From: Kiloniellaceae bacterium
GTDB lineage: Bacteria > Pseudomonadota > Alphaproteobacteria > Kiloniellales > J153
Direction: 5' to 3'
Assembly (NCBI GenBank): GCA_021776115.1
Contig: JAJFGN010000038.1
Span: forward strand, 1 to 60,073
DNA length: 60,073 nucleotides
Made by a program: the position numbers and the translations under genes. The first letter of the stretch is position 1, and the number at the start of each line of letters is the position of its first letter. This document shows positions 1-8,228 of this stretch, piece after piece. The notes beneath the pieces are model-generated. The model was not told the DNA's origin. It saw nothing but the letters and a program-made list of their open reading frames with translations, and did not search any database.

Positions 1-7
1 CCCAGGC

Positions 8-868
8 ATGACGCAACAGCTTCATTTCCTCGTCGTCGATGGCTACGCCAAGGCTGGCCGGGAAGATCTCAGGGCCGGTGGGGCCAGCACCGCCGGCGAA
101 CTTTACGATAGGATGCTGAAGGCCTGCGCGCCCGACGGGGCCCAGGTCGACGTGCTCTATCCCGCCGATCCCGACGCCGCGCTGCCCCAGGGCGCGGCCC
201 TGGAGCAGTACGACGGGATCGCCTGGACCGGCTCCAGCCTGACCGTTTATGCCGACGATCCCAACGTGCGCCCACAGATCGACTTCGCCCGCGCCGCCTT
301 TGAGGCCAAGGTGCCGAGTTTCGGCAGTTGCTGGGCGGCGCAGATCGCGGTGGCGGCCACCGGCGGTGTGGTCGCCCGTAATGCGCGCGGGCGTGAGATG
401 GGGCTCGCGCGTAAAATCACGCTGACGCCGGAGGGCCGGGGCCATCCCCTGTATTTTGACAAGAAGAGCGTATTCGATGCCTTCATCAGTCACGAGGACG
501 AGGTCACGCACCTGCCACCCGGCGGTGTTCTTCTGGCCTCAAACGGGCACAGCCAGGTTCAGGCCGTTACGGTCACCCATAAAGGCGGCGTGTTCTGGGG
601 CCTGCAATATCATCCGGAGTACGATCTGCACGAGCTGGCCCGCCTGTGCTATTGCCGCAAGCAGCGTCTGACCGACATGGGCTTTTTCGCCGACATGGAT
701 GCGGCGCAGCGCTATGTCGAGCTTTTGGAGGCCCTGCACCAGGATCCCGGCCGCCGCGATATCGCCTGGCTTCTGGGCGTGGACGAAGATGTCATGAACG
801 AAGACGTGCGCCGCGCCGAGGTTCGCAACTGGTTCGAGTACCTGGTGCGGCCGAGCATGCGCCGTTAG
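8..868 (+). CDS. Class I glutamine amidotransferase (GMP-synthase-like)
   Basis: A 286-residue stand-alone class I glutamine amidotransferase, which would release ammonia from glutamine by a Cys-His-Glu triad. The nucleophile elbow is GSCWAAQIA with Cys108, and the second half of the triad is GLQYHPEYD with His202 and Glu204. There is no fused synthetase domain, so the acceptor is unknown. Family members of this type are often annotated as GMP synthase-like or gamma-glutamyl hydrolases of amines. The start lies only 7 bases into the window, so upstream context is not visible. It is followed after 4 bases by an HD phosphohydrolase, so the two are probably co-transcribed. Family call is secure; substrate is not. 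Confidence 0.85.
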   Translation: MTQQLHFLVVDGYAKAGREDLRAGGASTAGELYDRMLKACAPDGAQVDVLYPADPDAALPQGAALEQYDGIAWTGSSLTVYADDPNVRPQIDFARAAFEAKVPSFGSCWAAQIAVAATGGVVARNARGREMGLARKITLTPEGRGHPLYFDKKSVFDAFISHEDEVTHLPPGGVLLASNGHSQVQAVTVTHKGGVFWGLQYHPEYDLHELARLCYCRKQRLTDMGFFADMDAAQRYVELLEALHQDPGRRDIAWLLGVDEDVMNEDVRRAEVRNWFEYLVRPSMRR

Positions 869-872
869 CCGG

Positions 873-1469
873 ATGGCGCCACGCGCCCTCGCACCGCGTG
901 CCTGGCAGCGCATGTTGAGCGGGCGGCGGCTGGATTTGCTCGATCCCACGCCGCTCGATATCGAAATCGAGGACATCGCGCTCGGGCTGTCGCGGGTCGC
1001 GCGCTGGAACGGTCAGACCAGCGGCATGTGGTCGTTCAGCGTCGCGCAGCATTCCCTGCTGGTGGAGCGCCTAGTCAGCACCTTCAAATCGGCTACATCG
1101 CCGCGTTGGCGTCTCGCGGCGCTGTTGCACGATGCGCCAGAATACGTGATCGGCGACCTCATCACGCCCTTCAAGGCCGCGGTCGGGTTGGACTACAAAA
1201 AGCTTGAAGTCAGCCTGATGCGGGCGATCCATCTGCGTTTCGGGTTGCCGGCGGAAATCCCCGATACGATCGCCGCGTTGATCAAGCGGGCCGACCATGT
1301 TGCGGCTTATCTGGAAGCCACGCAGTTGGCTGGCTTCTCGGAAACCGAGGCCACCAAGATTCTGGGCAAACCACGGCAAGTTCCGAAACTCCGATTACAG
1401 ACCCGCCCGCCCGAAGAAGCGAAAGAAAAATTTCTGACCCGCTTTACCCTCTTGCAAAAGCAACTCTGA
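873..1469 (+). CDS. HD-domain phosphohydrolase (YfbR-like)
   Basis: A 198-residue HD-superfamily hydrolase, likely cytoplasmic and acting on nucleotides. Metal-binding residues are visible: His60 in FSVAQHS, His86-Asp87 in LAALLHDAPEY, and a distal Asp in IKRADHVAAY. The LLHDAPEYVIGDLITPFK stretch is characteristic of the YfbR 5'-nucleotidase-like branch. It starts 4 bases after the amidotransferase stop, which suggests a shared transcript. The exact nucleotide substrate cannot be read from sequence. Confidence 0.8.
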   Translation: MAPRALAPRAWQRMLSGRRLDLLDPTPLDIEIEDIALGLSRVARWNGQTSGMWSFSVAQHSLLVERLVSTFKSATSPRWRLAALLHDAPEYVIGDLITPFKAAVGLDYKKLEVSLMRAIHLRFGLPAEIPDTIAALIKRADHVAAYLEATQLAGFSETEATKILGKPRQVPKLRLQTRPPEEAKEKFLTRFTLLQKQL

Positions 1470-1544
1470 AGTGACCCGACTCAAGAACTTGCGCTGAGAG
1501 ATCACGCTTTTCGCCCAGTCCCCTCAGCACCGAGATAAGCAGCC

Positions 1545-2128
1545 ATGACCCAGCCAGGCATTCTGACCGCCGATCAAATCGCCGCCTTTCACCGCGACGG
1601 ATTCGTCCACGTCCCGGGATTCTATGGCGCCGACGACATGGCCCGGATCACCGCCTGGACCGAGGAGGTTGCGGACTGGCCGGAGCAACCGGGCCGGCAC
1701 ATGGTCTATCACGAGGACAGCTTGCGCGCGCCGGGAACCCGCGTCGTGCAGCGCATCGAGGATGTGACCCCTTTCCACGCCGGGTTCCGGGGTTTGTTCG
1801 CCGAGGGGCGGATGCCAGGCGCGGTGAGCGAGCTATTGGGCGAACGGGCAACCCTGTTCAAAGACAAGATCAGCTCACAGAAGCTGAAATCGCGAATATG
1901 AAATTCGTCAGCACCCCGACGGCGCCGGGCGACGCGATGTTCTTCGACTCCTATGCACCGCACCGCTCTGGCCCGAACATGACCGACAAATCCAGGCGCG
2001 TGCTTTACGTGACCTACAACCGCGCGTCGCAGGGCGATCATCGGGCCCGCTATTTCGCCGACAAACGCAAGAGCTTCCCTCCCGATATCGAGCGCGAAGC
2101 GGGCAAGGAATATGTCTTTCGGGTTTGA
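1545..2128 (+). pseudogene. Phytanoyl-CoA dioxygenase family, internal deletion and frame change
   Basis: Two abutting pieces of one Fe(II)/2-oxoglutarate oxygenase. The N-terminal piece (1545-1901) begins MTQPGILTADQIAAFHRDGF and reads to LFKDKI before entering a wrong frame and stopping at 1901. The C-terminal piece is open in another frame from about 1872, where it reads LTEAEIANMKFVS and continues to KEYVFRV at 2128. In intact relatives FKDKI is followed by roughly a hundred residues holding the HxD iron ligands and the cosubstrate region, and these are missing here. Only the distal His (YAPHRS) and the later Arg region remain. The junction lies near 1870. The gene is very likely dead; a short remnant protein of 118 residues could still be made. 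Confidence 0.8.
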
Positions 2129-2167
2129 CGGATAAATTCAGGGCACTTGGGTACCCGTGGCGCGTGC

Positions 2168-3661
2168 TCAAGAAGCCGTCAGTTGTATCGCTTCGGCGAT
2201 GTGATCGCCGAGATCGCGGCGCAGCCTCTCGGGCGGGAACTCGACCGTGACCCGGGTCCCTGTCTTGACCCGGCTGTTGATCTCCAACGTCGCGTCGTGC
2301 ATGGCCGCCAGGGCCTTGGCGATGGAGAGACCCAGTCCGACCCCGCCGACATTGGCGGAATAGGGCCCACCGGCCCGGCTGAACGGGACTAACACCTTCG
2401 GAATGTCCTCCTCGGCGATTCCTAGCCCCGTGTCGGCGATAGAAATGCGTAGGCCGCCGCTTGGCGTTTCAATTGCCTCCATCGTCACCGTGCCACCGGC
2501 CGGTGTGAACTCGACCGCATTGGACAATAGGTTGAGGACGATTTGTTTAACACGACGCCGGTCCGCGCGAAGGTAGGGAAGCGTTTTCGGGGCATCCAGC
2601 GCGAGGCGGACGTTTGCCTCGTCGCTCCGCGCGGTATACTCACCAAGGCATGCGGCGAGCATCTTGGGCACTTCGAATTCGGTCTCTTCGAGCGTGATCT
2701 GGCCGGCCTCGGCCTTGGCCATATCCAGCACGTCGTCGACGATGGCGAGCAGGTGCTGCCCGCTGGCCCAGATATCCTTGGCGTAGTCGAGATATCGCGT
2801 GGACCCGATGGGGCCGAACAGTTGCGTCTTAACGACCTCCGACAACCCCAAGATCGCATTGAGCGGGGTGCGCAACTCGTGACTCATATGAGCCATGAAC
2901 TCGGATTTCATCCGGCTCGCTTCTTCAGCCACCGCCGCGGCGCGAACCAGCCTCAAGTTTTCCTCTTGCTGCCGCTTTCGGCGCTGCTCACTGTACCAGA
3001 CGACGAGCACGAGCGCGACATACAGAACGGCCATCGCGCCGGCCACAACCGCGATCTCCAGCACTTGCGAATTCTCGGTTTCTTGCAACAGCCTGGTGAC
3101 GTCGTAATAGATTTCAAAGACACCTTCGATCTCACCGAATGAATTCGATATAGGGATGTAGCTAGAGAGAACATCCCGATCCTCTATGGTTTGTTCGAAA
3201 GCGCTAAAGGTATCGCGGTGTGTTAATTCGCTCGCGACCTTGCCGAACTTGGCGGCGAGAAATCCGGTATTGCCGCTTTTGTCATCGCCGATTTGTGTCG
3301 GGTCGGTCGAAAAGGCCGTCAGACCCTCTAAATTGTAGATCTTGACCTTGAGGACCGAGAGACCTCTCATCGCCGAGAGAACTTCGGCACGCAGCGCATG
3401 TGTCCTGTCGTGTCGACGCAAGTCGTCGACGCTTAAGTTTCCGGCCGAGCCCACGAAGTCGGCGTAGCGGGGCCATACGAGGTTGGCGAACGCGCGGGTC
3501 AACGCGACATTGTTGCTTTCGGCCAAAACCTGTAGATCACGCCGCACCGACTGGTGCGCGAAGAAACCGATCGCGAGGCATACTCCAATGACGATGACGC
3601 CGCCAAAGAGAGCGAAGCGCCCGGTGAGGCTGGATTGATCGGCTTGTTTTGCTTCGTCCAT
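2168..3661 (-). CDS. Membrane sensor histidine kinase
   Basis: A transmembrane histidine kinase of about 497 residues. Numbering is from the upstream TTG at 3676. Segments in order are: a membrane segment near residues 22-40, a periplasmic sensor of about 165 residues, a second membrane segment near 206-228, a short coiled stretch, HisKA with phospho-acceptor His266 in AHMSHELRTP, and HATPase_c with N-box Asn386 (LNLLSNAVEF) and G boxes (IADTGLGIAEED and GVGLGLSIA). I prefer the ATG at 3661 over the upstream TTG. No response regulator gene is adjacent. It is divergent from hpnB, so it may sense envelope state near the hopanoid locus, but that is only proximity. Confidence 0.85.
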   Translation of the reverse strand: MDEAKQADQSSLTGRFALFGGVIVIGVCLAIGFFAHQSVRRDLQVLAESNNVALTRAFANLVWPRYADFVGSAGNLSVDDLRRHDRTHALRAEVLSAMRGLSVLKVKIYNLEGLTAFSTDPTQIGDDKSGNTGFLAAKFGKVASELTHRDTFSAFEQTIEDRDVLSSYIPISNSFGEIEGVFEIYYDVTRLLQETENSQVLEIAVVAGAMAVLYVALVLVVWYSEQRRKRQQEENLRLVRAAAVAEEASRMKSEFMAHMSHELRTPLNAILGLSEVVKTQLFGPIGSTRYLDYAKDIWASGQHLLAIVDDVLDMAKAEAGQITLEETEFEVPKMLAACLGEYTARSDEANVRLALDAPKTLPYLRADRRRVKQIVLNLLSNAVEFTPAGGTVTMEAIETPSGGLRISIADTGLGIAEEDIPKVLVPFSRAGGPYSANVGGVGLGLSIAKALAAMHDATLEINSRVKTGTRVTVEFPPERLRRDLGDHIAEAIQLTAS

Positions 3662-3714
3662 AGCAGGCTGTTGCAAGGGCCATTTCGTGAAAAATCGAGG
3701 CTATACCTACAACC

Positions 3715-4965
3715 TTGTCGCGCGAAACGATTGATGTTGTGTTAACGATACTGGTGCCCCTAACAGGGCTTTCGCTCCTTATTTGGCTCTATCTGGTGCT
3801 CTTTCACGGCCGGTTCTGGCGTGCCTCAGAGCGGCTGGCGCGGACGCCGACGGCTCTTTCGAAGTGGCCGGCCATTGCCGCTGTCATCCCGGCCCGCGAC
3901 GAAGCCGACGTAATCGCGCAAACCCTCGCCTCGATCCTGACCCAAGACTATCCGGGTCATCTCGAGGTATTTTTGGTCGACGACCACAGCACCGACGGGA
4001 CCGCGCAAACGGCGCGCGAGACCGCCTCGCGGCTCGGCCAAGAGGCGCGCCTGAGCGTTGTGACGGCCCGGGATCTGCCGCCCGGTTGGACCGGCAAGCT
4101 ATGGGCGCTCTCCGAGGGGCTGGCCCAAGTCCGCCATGCCTCGGCGGACGTGGACTATGTCTGGCTGAGCGACGCGGATATCGAACACGATCCCGACAAT
4201 CTGCGCCGGCTGGTATCCAAGGCCGAACTAGAGCGGCGCGACCTGGTTTCTCTTATGGCCGCGCTGTCGTGCGAGTCGGCTTGGGAGCGCCTGCTCATCC
4301 CACCCTTCATCTATTTTTTTCAGATGCTTTATCCGTTTCCTTGGACCAACGACAAGGCGCGGCGCACTGCCGGCGCGGCGGGCGGGTGCATGCTCGTGCG
4401 TAACGCCGCCCTGCGGGCGAGCGGTGGCCTGGACGCGATCAAAGGCGCCCTCATCGACGACTGCGCCCTGGCGCGGCGGATCAAGGACTTGACGTTGCGC
4501 GGCGACCCAGCCGGCACGGGTGGCGGTATCTGGCTCGGTCTCGCCACCAGCGCGCGCAGTATCAGGCCCTACCGGGGCCTGCCGGACATCTGGCATATGG
4601 TCGCGCGCACCGCCTATACCCAGTTACGCCACCAACCCGCGCTCCTGGCCGGCACCCTGGCCGGCATGATCTCGGTCTACCTAGTCCCGCCGCTTGGTGT
4701 CCTGCTTTATCCCTGGCACGGAGATGCCGCCGCCGCCTCGATGGGCGCGGCCGCCTGGTCGCTCATGGCGGTCTCCGCCTGGCCGACATTCCGCCTCTAT
4801 GCGCAGGCGCCCTGGCGCACACTCACCTTACCCTTCGCCGCCGCCCTATACGGCGCCATGACCTTCGACTCGGCGCGCCGGCATTGGCTTGGCCGGGGCG
4901 GCGCCTGGAAGGGACGTGTGAGCGACGCCCCCGGCGCCCTGGCGCGACGCCGGCCGGACCTGTAA
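3715..4965 (+). CDS. hpnB: Hopanoid-associated glycosyltransferase HpnB
   Basis: A 416-residue family 2 glycosyltransferase of the hopene-associated HpnB type. An N-terminal membrane segment (VLTILVPLTGLSLLIWLYLVL) is followed by the GT-A core with VFLVDDHSTDGTAQTA and the metal-binding DYVWLSDADIEHD. C-terminal membrane segments follow at about residues 320-360. It is first in the hpnBCDE-shc-hpnG run, and position plus fold identify it. Its exact sugar acceptor is not established in the family. The frame opens with a TTG at 3715; I see no better start before the first membrane segment. Confidence 0.88.
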   Translation: MSRETIDVVLTILVPLTGLSLLIWLYLVLFHGRFWRASERLARTPTALSKWPAIAAVIPARDEADVIAQTLASILTQDYPGHLEVFLVDDHSTDGTAQTARETASRLGQEARLSVVTARDLPPGWTGKLWALSEGLAQVRHASADVDYVWLSDADIEHDPDNLRRLVSKAELERRDLVSLMAALSCESAWERLLIPPFIYFFQMLYPFPWTNDKARRTAGAAGGCMLVRNAALRASGGLDAIKGALIDDCALARRIKDLTLRGDPAGTGGGIWLGLATSARSIRPYRGLPDIWHMVARTAYTQLRHQPALLAGTLAGMISVYLVPPLGVLLYPWHGDAAAASMGAAAWSLMAVSAWPTFRLYAQAPWRTLTLPFAAALYGAMTFDSARRHWLGRGGAWKGRVSDAPGALARRRPDL

Positions 4966-5006
4966 GCTCCCGGCTCTCACCAATCGAATCACCTTTCGAG
5001 GTTTGC

Positions 5007-5903
5007 GTGAACCCTAGTGACGTCATCGAGACGCCTTCCGGCAAAGGCGCGGGGGACGAGAACTTTCCTGTGGGCTCCTGGTTGCTGCCCGCGCCCCTGC
5101 GCCCGCATGTCGCCATCTTTTATCGATTTGCCCGCGCGATCGACGACATTGCCGACAATCCGGACTTAAGCCCGGAAGACAAGGTTGCGAGGCTGTCGCG
5201 TTTCGAGGCGGCGGTCACCGGCGCCGAGACCCACGATCCCGCCCTGGCGACCGCACACCGTATGCGCGAGAGCCTGACTCAAACCGGAATCACCTCGCGG
5301 CACTGCGTGGACTTAATCGCCGCCTTCAAGCAGGACGCGATAAAGTCGCGTTATGACGACTGGTCCGATTTATTGGGCTATTGCGAACATTCCGCCAACC
5401 CAGTTGGGCGCTACCTGCTCGATTTACACGGCGAAGCGGCCAGCGGTTATCCCTTTTCCGATGCCCTATGCAGCGCCCTGCAGGTTCTCAACCATTTGCA
5501 GGACTGCCAGGACGATTATTTGACGCTGGACCGGGTCTATCTGCCGCTCGATTGGATCAAGTCGGCCGGAGTCGACGAACGGGTCTTGAAACGCGATTTC
5601 AGCACGCCGGGTACGCGCCGCGTCCTGAATCTCTGTCTGGATGAGGTTGACGATCTGCTGGTCATGGCGCGGCTTTTGCCGGAACGGCTGTCCAGCCGGG
5701 CCTTGGCAATGGAATCCGCTGTCATCCTGCGCCTGGCGCGAAAGTTGAGCGCGCTTCTGCGCCACCGCGATCCTCTGGCCACGCGGGTCGCCTTGGGCCG
5801 TCTGGATTTCGTCGTTTGCGGTCTGAGCGGTGTAGCCGCCGTCCTGCGCGGCCGGTTACGCTCGAGGCCAAGAGCCGTTAGAGCGGCGCGTCAGGGCCGC
5901 TGA
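5007..5903 (+). CDS. hpnC: Squalene-forming synthase HpnC (hydroxysqualene synthase)
   Basis: A trans-isoprenyl synthase of 298 residues. In the HpnCDE route it converts presqualene diphosphate to hydroxysqualene. Diagnostic Asp-rich motifs are AIDDIADN near the N-terminus and LQDCQDDYLTLDRVYLPLDW in the second half. The frame is open upstream into hpnB, but that extension is Pro/Arg-rich and non-conserved. The GTG at 5007 gives the typical N-terminus NPSDVIETPSGKGAGDENFP, 41 bases after hpnB. It sits directly before its partner hpnD. Confidence 0.9.
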   Translation: MNPSDVIETPSGKGAGDENFPVGSWLLPAPLRPHVAIFYRFARAIDDIADNPDLSPEDKVARLSRFEAAVTGAETHDPALATAHRMRESLTQTGITSRHCVDLIAAFKQDAIKSRYDDWSDLLGYCEHSANPVGRYLLDLHGEAASGYPFSDALCSALQVLNHLQDCQDDYLTLDRVYLPLDWIKSAGVDERVLKRDFSTPGTRRVLNLCLDEVDDLLVMARLLPERLSSRALAMESAVILRLARKLSALLRHRDPLATRVALGRLDFVVCGLSGVAAVLRGRLRSRPRAVRAARQGR

Positions 5904-5923
5904 GTCCGGGCGGGACGACGGGT

Positions 5924-6802
5924 ATGACGGCAAGCATCGCGAGCAGCGACGGTGCGACAGGTAGTACCGCCACCGCCATGGATCATGTACGTGACATCGT
6001 CGCGCGGTCGGGCTCCTCGTTTCTTTGGGGCATGCGGATCCTGCCGAGTCATCGCCGTGACGCCATGTATGCGATCTACGCTTTTTGCCGCGAGGTCGAT
6101 GACGCTGCCGACGAACCGGATGCGCCCGAGGCCAAGTTGGAGAAGCTGTCGAGTTGGCGGCGCGAGATCGCGCGGCTTTATAGCGGCGAGCCGGCAGGAC
6201 CGGTCGGGCGCGCGCTGCAAGGACCGGTGGTCGAATTCTCTTTGCCGGCGGAGGAATTTCTGGCCGTGATCGAGGGCATGGAGATGGACGTGCGCAGCAC
6301 GATTGTTGCTCCGTCGTTCGAGGAATTCACGCTGTATTGCCGCCGTGTGGCCGGTGCGGTCGGTATGCTTTCGATCCGGGTTTTCGGGGAGACGAGCGCC
6401 GCGGCGCAAGAGCTCGCCGTTGTTCAAGGCGAAGCCTTGCAGATCACCAACATCCTGCGCGACGTGGCGGAAGACGCTGAGCGTGGCCGCTTGTATCTGC
6501 CGGGCGATCTGCTGGCCAAACATGGCATGGCTGACTTGAGCCCGAACGAGGTTCTGGACCATCCCGGCTTGGCGGCCGCCTGCGCCGAATTGGCGGAGGT
6601 CGCCAAGCGCCGCTTCGCGCACGCGCGGGCGCTGTTGGCCCAGTGCGATCGGCGCCGCCTGCGCCCGGCCCGCCTGATGCTGGAGTCCTACGATCGCCTC
6701 CTCCGCCGACTTGAAGCGCGCGGCTGGGACCGGCCGCGCGAAGCGGTTCGCCTGTCACGGCTCGAAAAGCTTTGGGTCGTGCTCCGCTACATTCTGTTCT
6801 AG
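5924..6802 (+). CDS. hpnD: Presqualene diphosphate synthase HpnD
   Basis: A squalene/phytoene synthase family enzyme of up to 292 residues. It condenses two farnesyl diphosphates to presqualene diphosphate. The first Asp-rich motif is CREVDDAADEPD and the second is ITNILRDVAEDAERGRLYLP. Both are intact, as expected for the condensing partner of the HpnC/HpnD pair. An internal ATG at 5981 (MDHVRDIVARSG) is an alternative start, because the first 19 residues are Ser/Thr/Ala-rich and look non-conserved. The gene is 20 bases after hpnC and 15 before hpnE. Confidence 0.92.
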   Translation: MTASIASSDGATGSTATAMDHVRDIVARSGSSFLWGMRILPSHRRDAMYAIYAFCREVDDAADEPDAPEAKLEKLSSWRREIARLYSGEPAGPVGRALQGPVVEFSLPAEEFLAVIEGMEMDVRSTIVAPSFEEFTLYCRRVAGAVGMLSIRVFGETSAAAQELAVVQGEALQITNILRDVAEDAERGRLYLPGDLLAKHGMADLSPNEVLDHPGLAAACAELAEVAKRRFAHARALLAQCDRRRLRPARLMLESYDRLLRRLEARGWDRPREAVRLSRLEKLWVVLRYILF

Positions 6803-6817
6803 GACACTGTTGCCTTC

Positions 6818-8074
6818 ATGGCGCGGGTTCACATCGTAGGCGCCGGCTTGTCCGGCTTGGCCTGTGCGGTGCATCTGGCCGGTACCGGCCGGGAGGTCAC
6901 GCTGCACGAGGCTGCGGGCCAGGCCGGGGGACGGTGCCGATCCTATTTCGACGCGCAGATCGGCTGCACGATCGATAATGGCAATCACCTCATGTTTTCG
7001 GCCAACCGCGCGGTTCTCGACTACCTCGAGCGAATTGGCGCGCGCGATACCCTGATCGGCCCACCGCGCGCGGTCTTTCCGTTTCTCGATTTGCGCAGCG
7101 GCGAACGCTGGACCGTGCGGCCCAGCGCGGGGCGGGTGCCCTGGTGGATTTTTTCGGCGGCGCAGCGCATTCCGAAAACGCATGTTTCCGACTACCTGGC
7201 GGCCCTGCGCTTGGCCTTCGCCGGACCCGACGCGGCGGTCGCCGACTGCCTGACCCCTGGCAACCCGATGTGGGAGCGCTTTTGGGAACCCCTGACCGTC
7301 GCGGCGCTCAACACCGCACCGCAGGAAGCCTCGGCCCAGCTGCTGTGGCGGGTCCTGCGTGAGAGTTTTGCCAGGGGCGAGTCGGCATGCCGGCCCATGA
7401 TTGCGCGCGACAGCTTGGCCGCCAGCCTGGTCGACCCGGCGCTGACGTTCTTGCGCGGCCATGGCGCGGAGGTTCACTTCAATCGCCGCCTGCGTGCGAT
7501 CGCCTTCGCGGACCAGGGCGCAACGGCCCTCGATTTCGGCGAGCATAAGGTGGCGCTTGCGGCCGGCGAGAGACTGGTTGTCGCCCTTCCGCCCGGCGGC
7601 GCTGCCAGCGTCTTACCGGGGCTCGACGCGCCCCAGGAGGCGCGGCCCATTGTGAACGCCCACATTCGCCTTCCGGCTCCGCCGCCCGCGGGCTTGGCCG
7701 CCGATATTTCCCTCCTGGGGTTGATCGGCGGGACCACCCAGTGGCTGTTTCTGCGCGGCGAGATCGTCAGTCTGACGGTCAGCGCCGCCGAGGCTCTGGT
7801 CGAGCGGTCAAACGAGGAAATCGCCAAAATTCTGTGGGCGGAGACCGCCCAGGCGCTCAAGCTTCCGGCAACGCCGGTGCCGCCGATTCGGGTCATCAAG
7901 GAACGCCGGGCGACGTTTGCCCAGACTCCGCAGGCGGTCCGGCGGCGTCCGCCGGCCCGCACATCGTGGCGCAATATCGTGCTGGCCGGGGACTGGACCG
8001 ACACCGGCTATCCGGCGACTATTGAGAGCGCGGTTCGCTCTGGCCGGACCGCGGCGCGTGTTGTCACAGAATGA
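6818..8074 (+). CDS. hpnE: Hydroxysqualene dehydroxylase HpnE (FAD-dependent)
   Basis: A 418-residue FAD-dependent amine oxidase/desaturase-fold protein that reduces hydroxysqualene to squalene. The dinucleotide-binding motif VGAGLSGLACAVHLAGTGREVTLHE occupies the extreme N-terminus and is followed by the GGRCRSY motif. The C-terminal FAD-contact segment is AGDWTDTGYPATIESAVRSG. This completes the three-enzyme bacterial squalene pathway and directly precedes the cyclase, with a 154-base gap. Confidence 0.92.
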   Translation: MARVHIVGAGLSGLACAVHLAGTGREVTLHEAAGQAGGRCRSYFDAQIGCTIDNGNHLMFSANRAVLDYLERIGARDTLIGPPRAVFPFLDLRSGERWTVRPSAGRVPWWIFSAAQRIPKTHVSDYLAALRLAFAGPDAAVADCLTPGNPMWERFWEPLTVAALNTAPQEASAQLLWRVLRESFARGESACRPMIARDSLAASLVDPALTFLRGHGAEVHFNRRLRAIAFADQGATALDFGEHKVALAAGERLVVALPPGGAASVLPGLDAPQEARPIVNAHIRLPAPPPAGLAADISLLGLIGGTTQWLFLRGEIVSLTVSAAEALVERSNEEIAKILWAETAQALKLPATPVPPIRVIKERRATFAQTPQAVRRRPPARTSWRNIVLAGDWTDTGYPATIESAVRSGRTAARVVTE

Positions 8075-8228
8075 TCACGGAAGTTCCGCCAAATCGTGAT
8101 CTGCCCTGCGCCGTGCGCGGGGGTCTGGGGATTGCACCCAAGCGTTTGTTTAAGTATGTAGTTTCCATGACTAGGCCCGACGCGGGAGGCGGTTCTCGGC
8201 GCCCTGGCCCCCACAACCAGATAGTGCC

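Noticed and set aside
4884-5006. Upstream extension of hpnC overlapping hpnB
   Set aside because: The added 41 residues are Pro/Arg-rich; the family N-terminus begins at the GTG at 5007.
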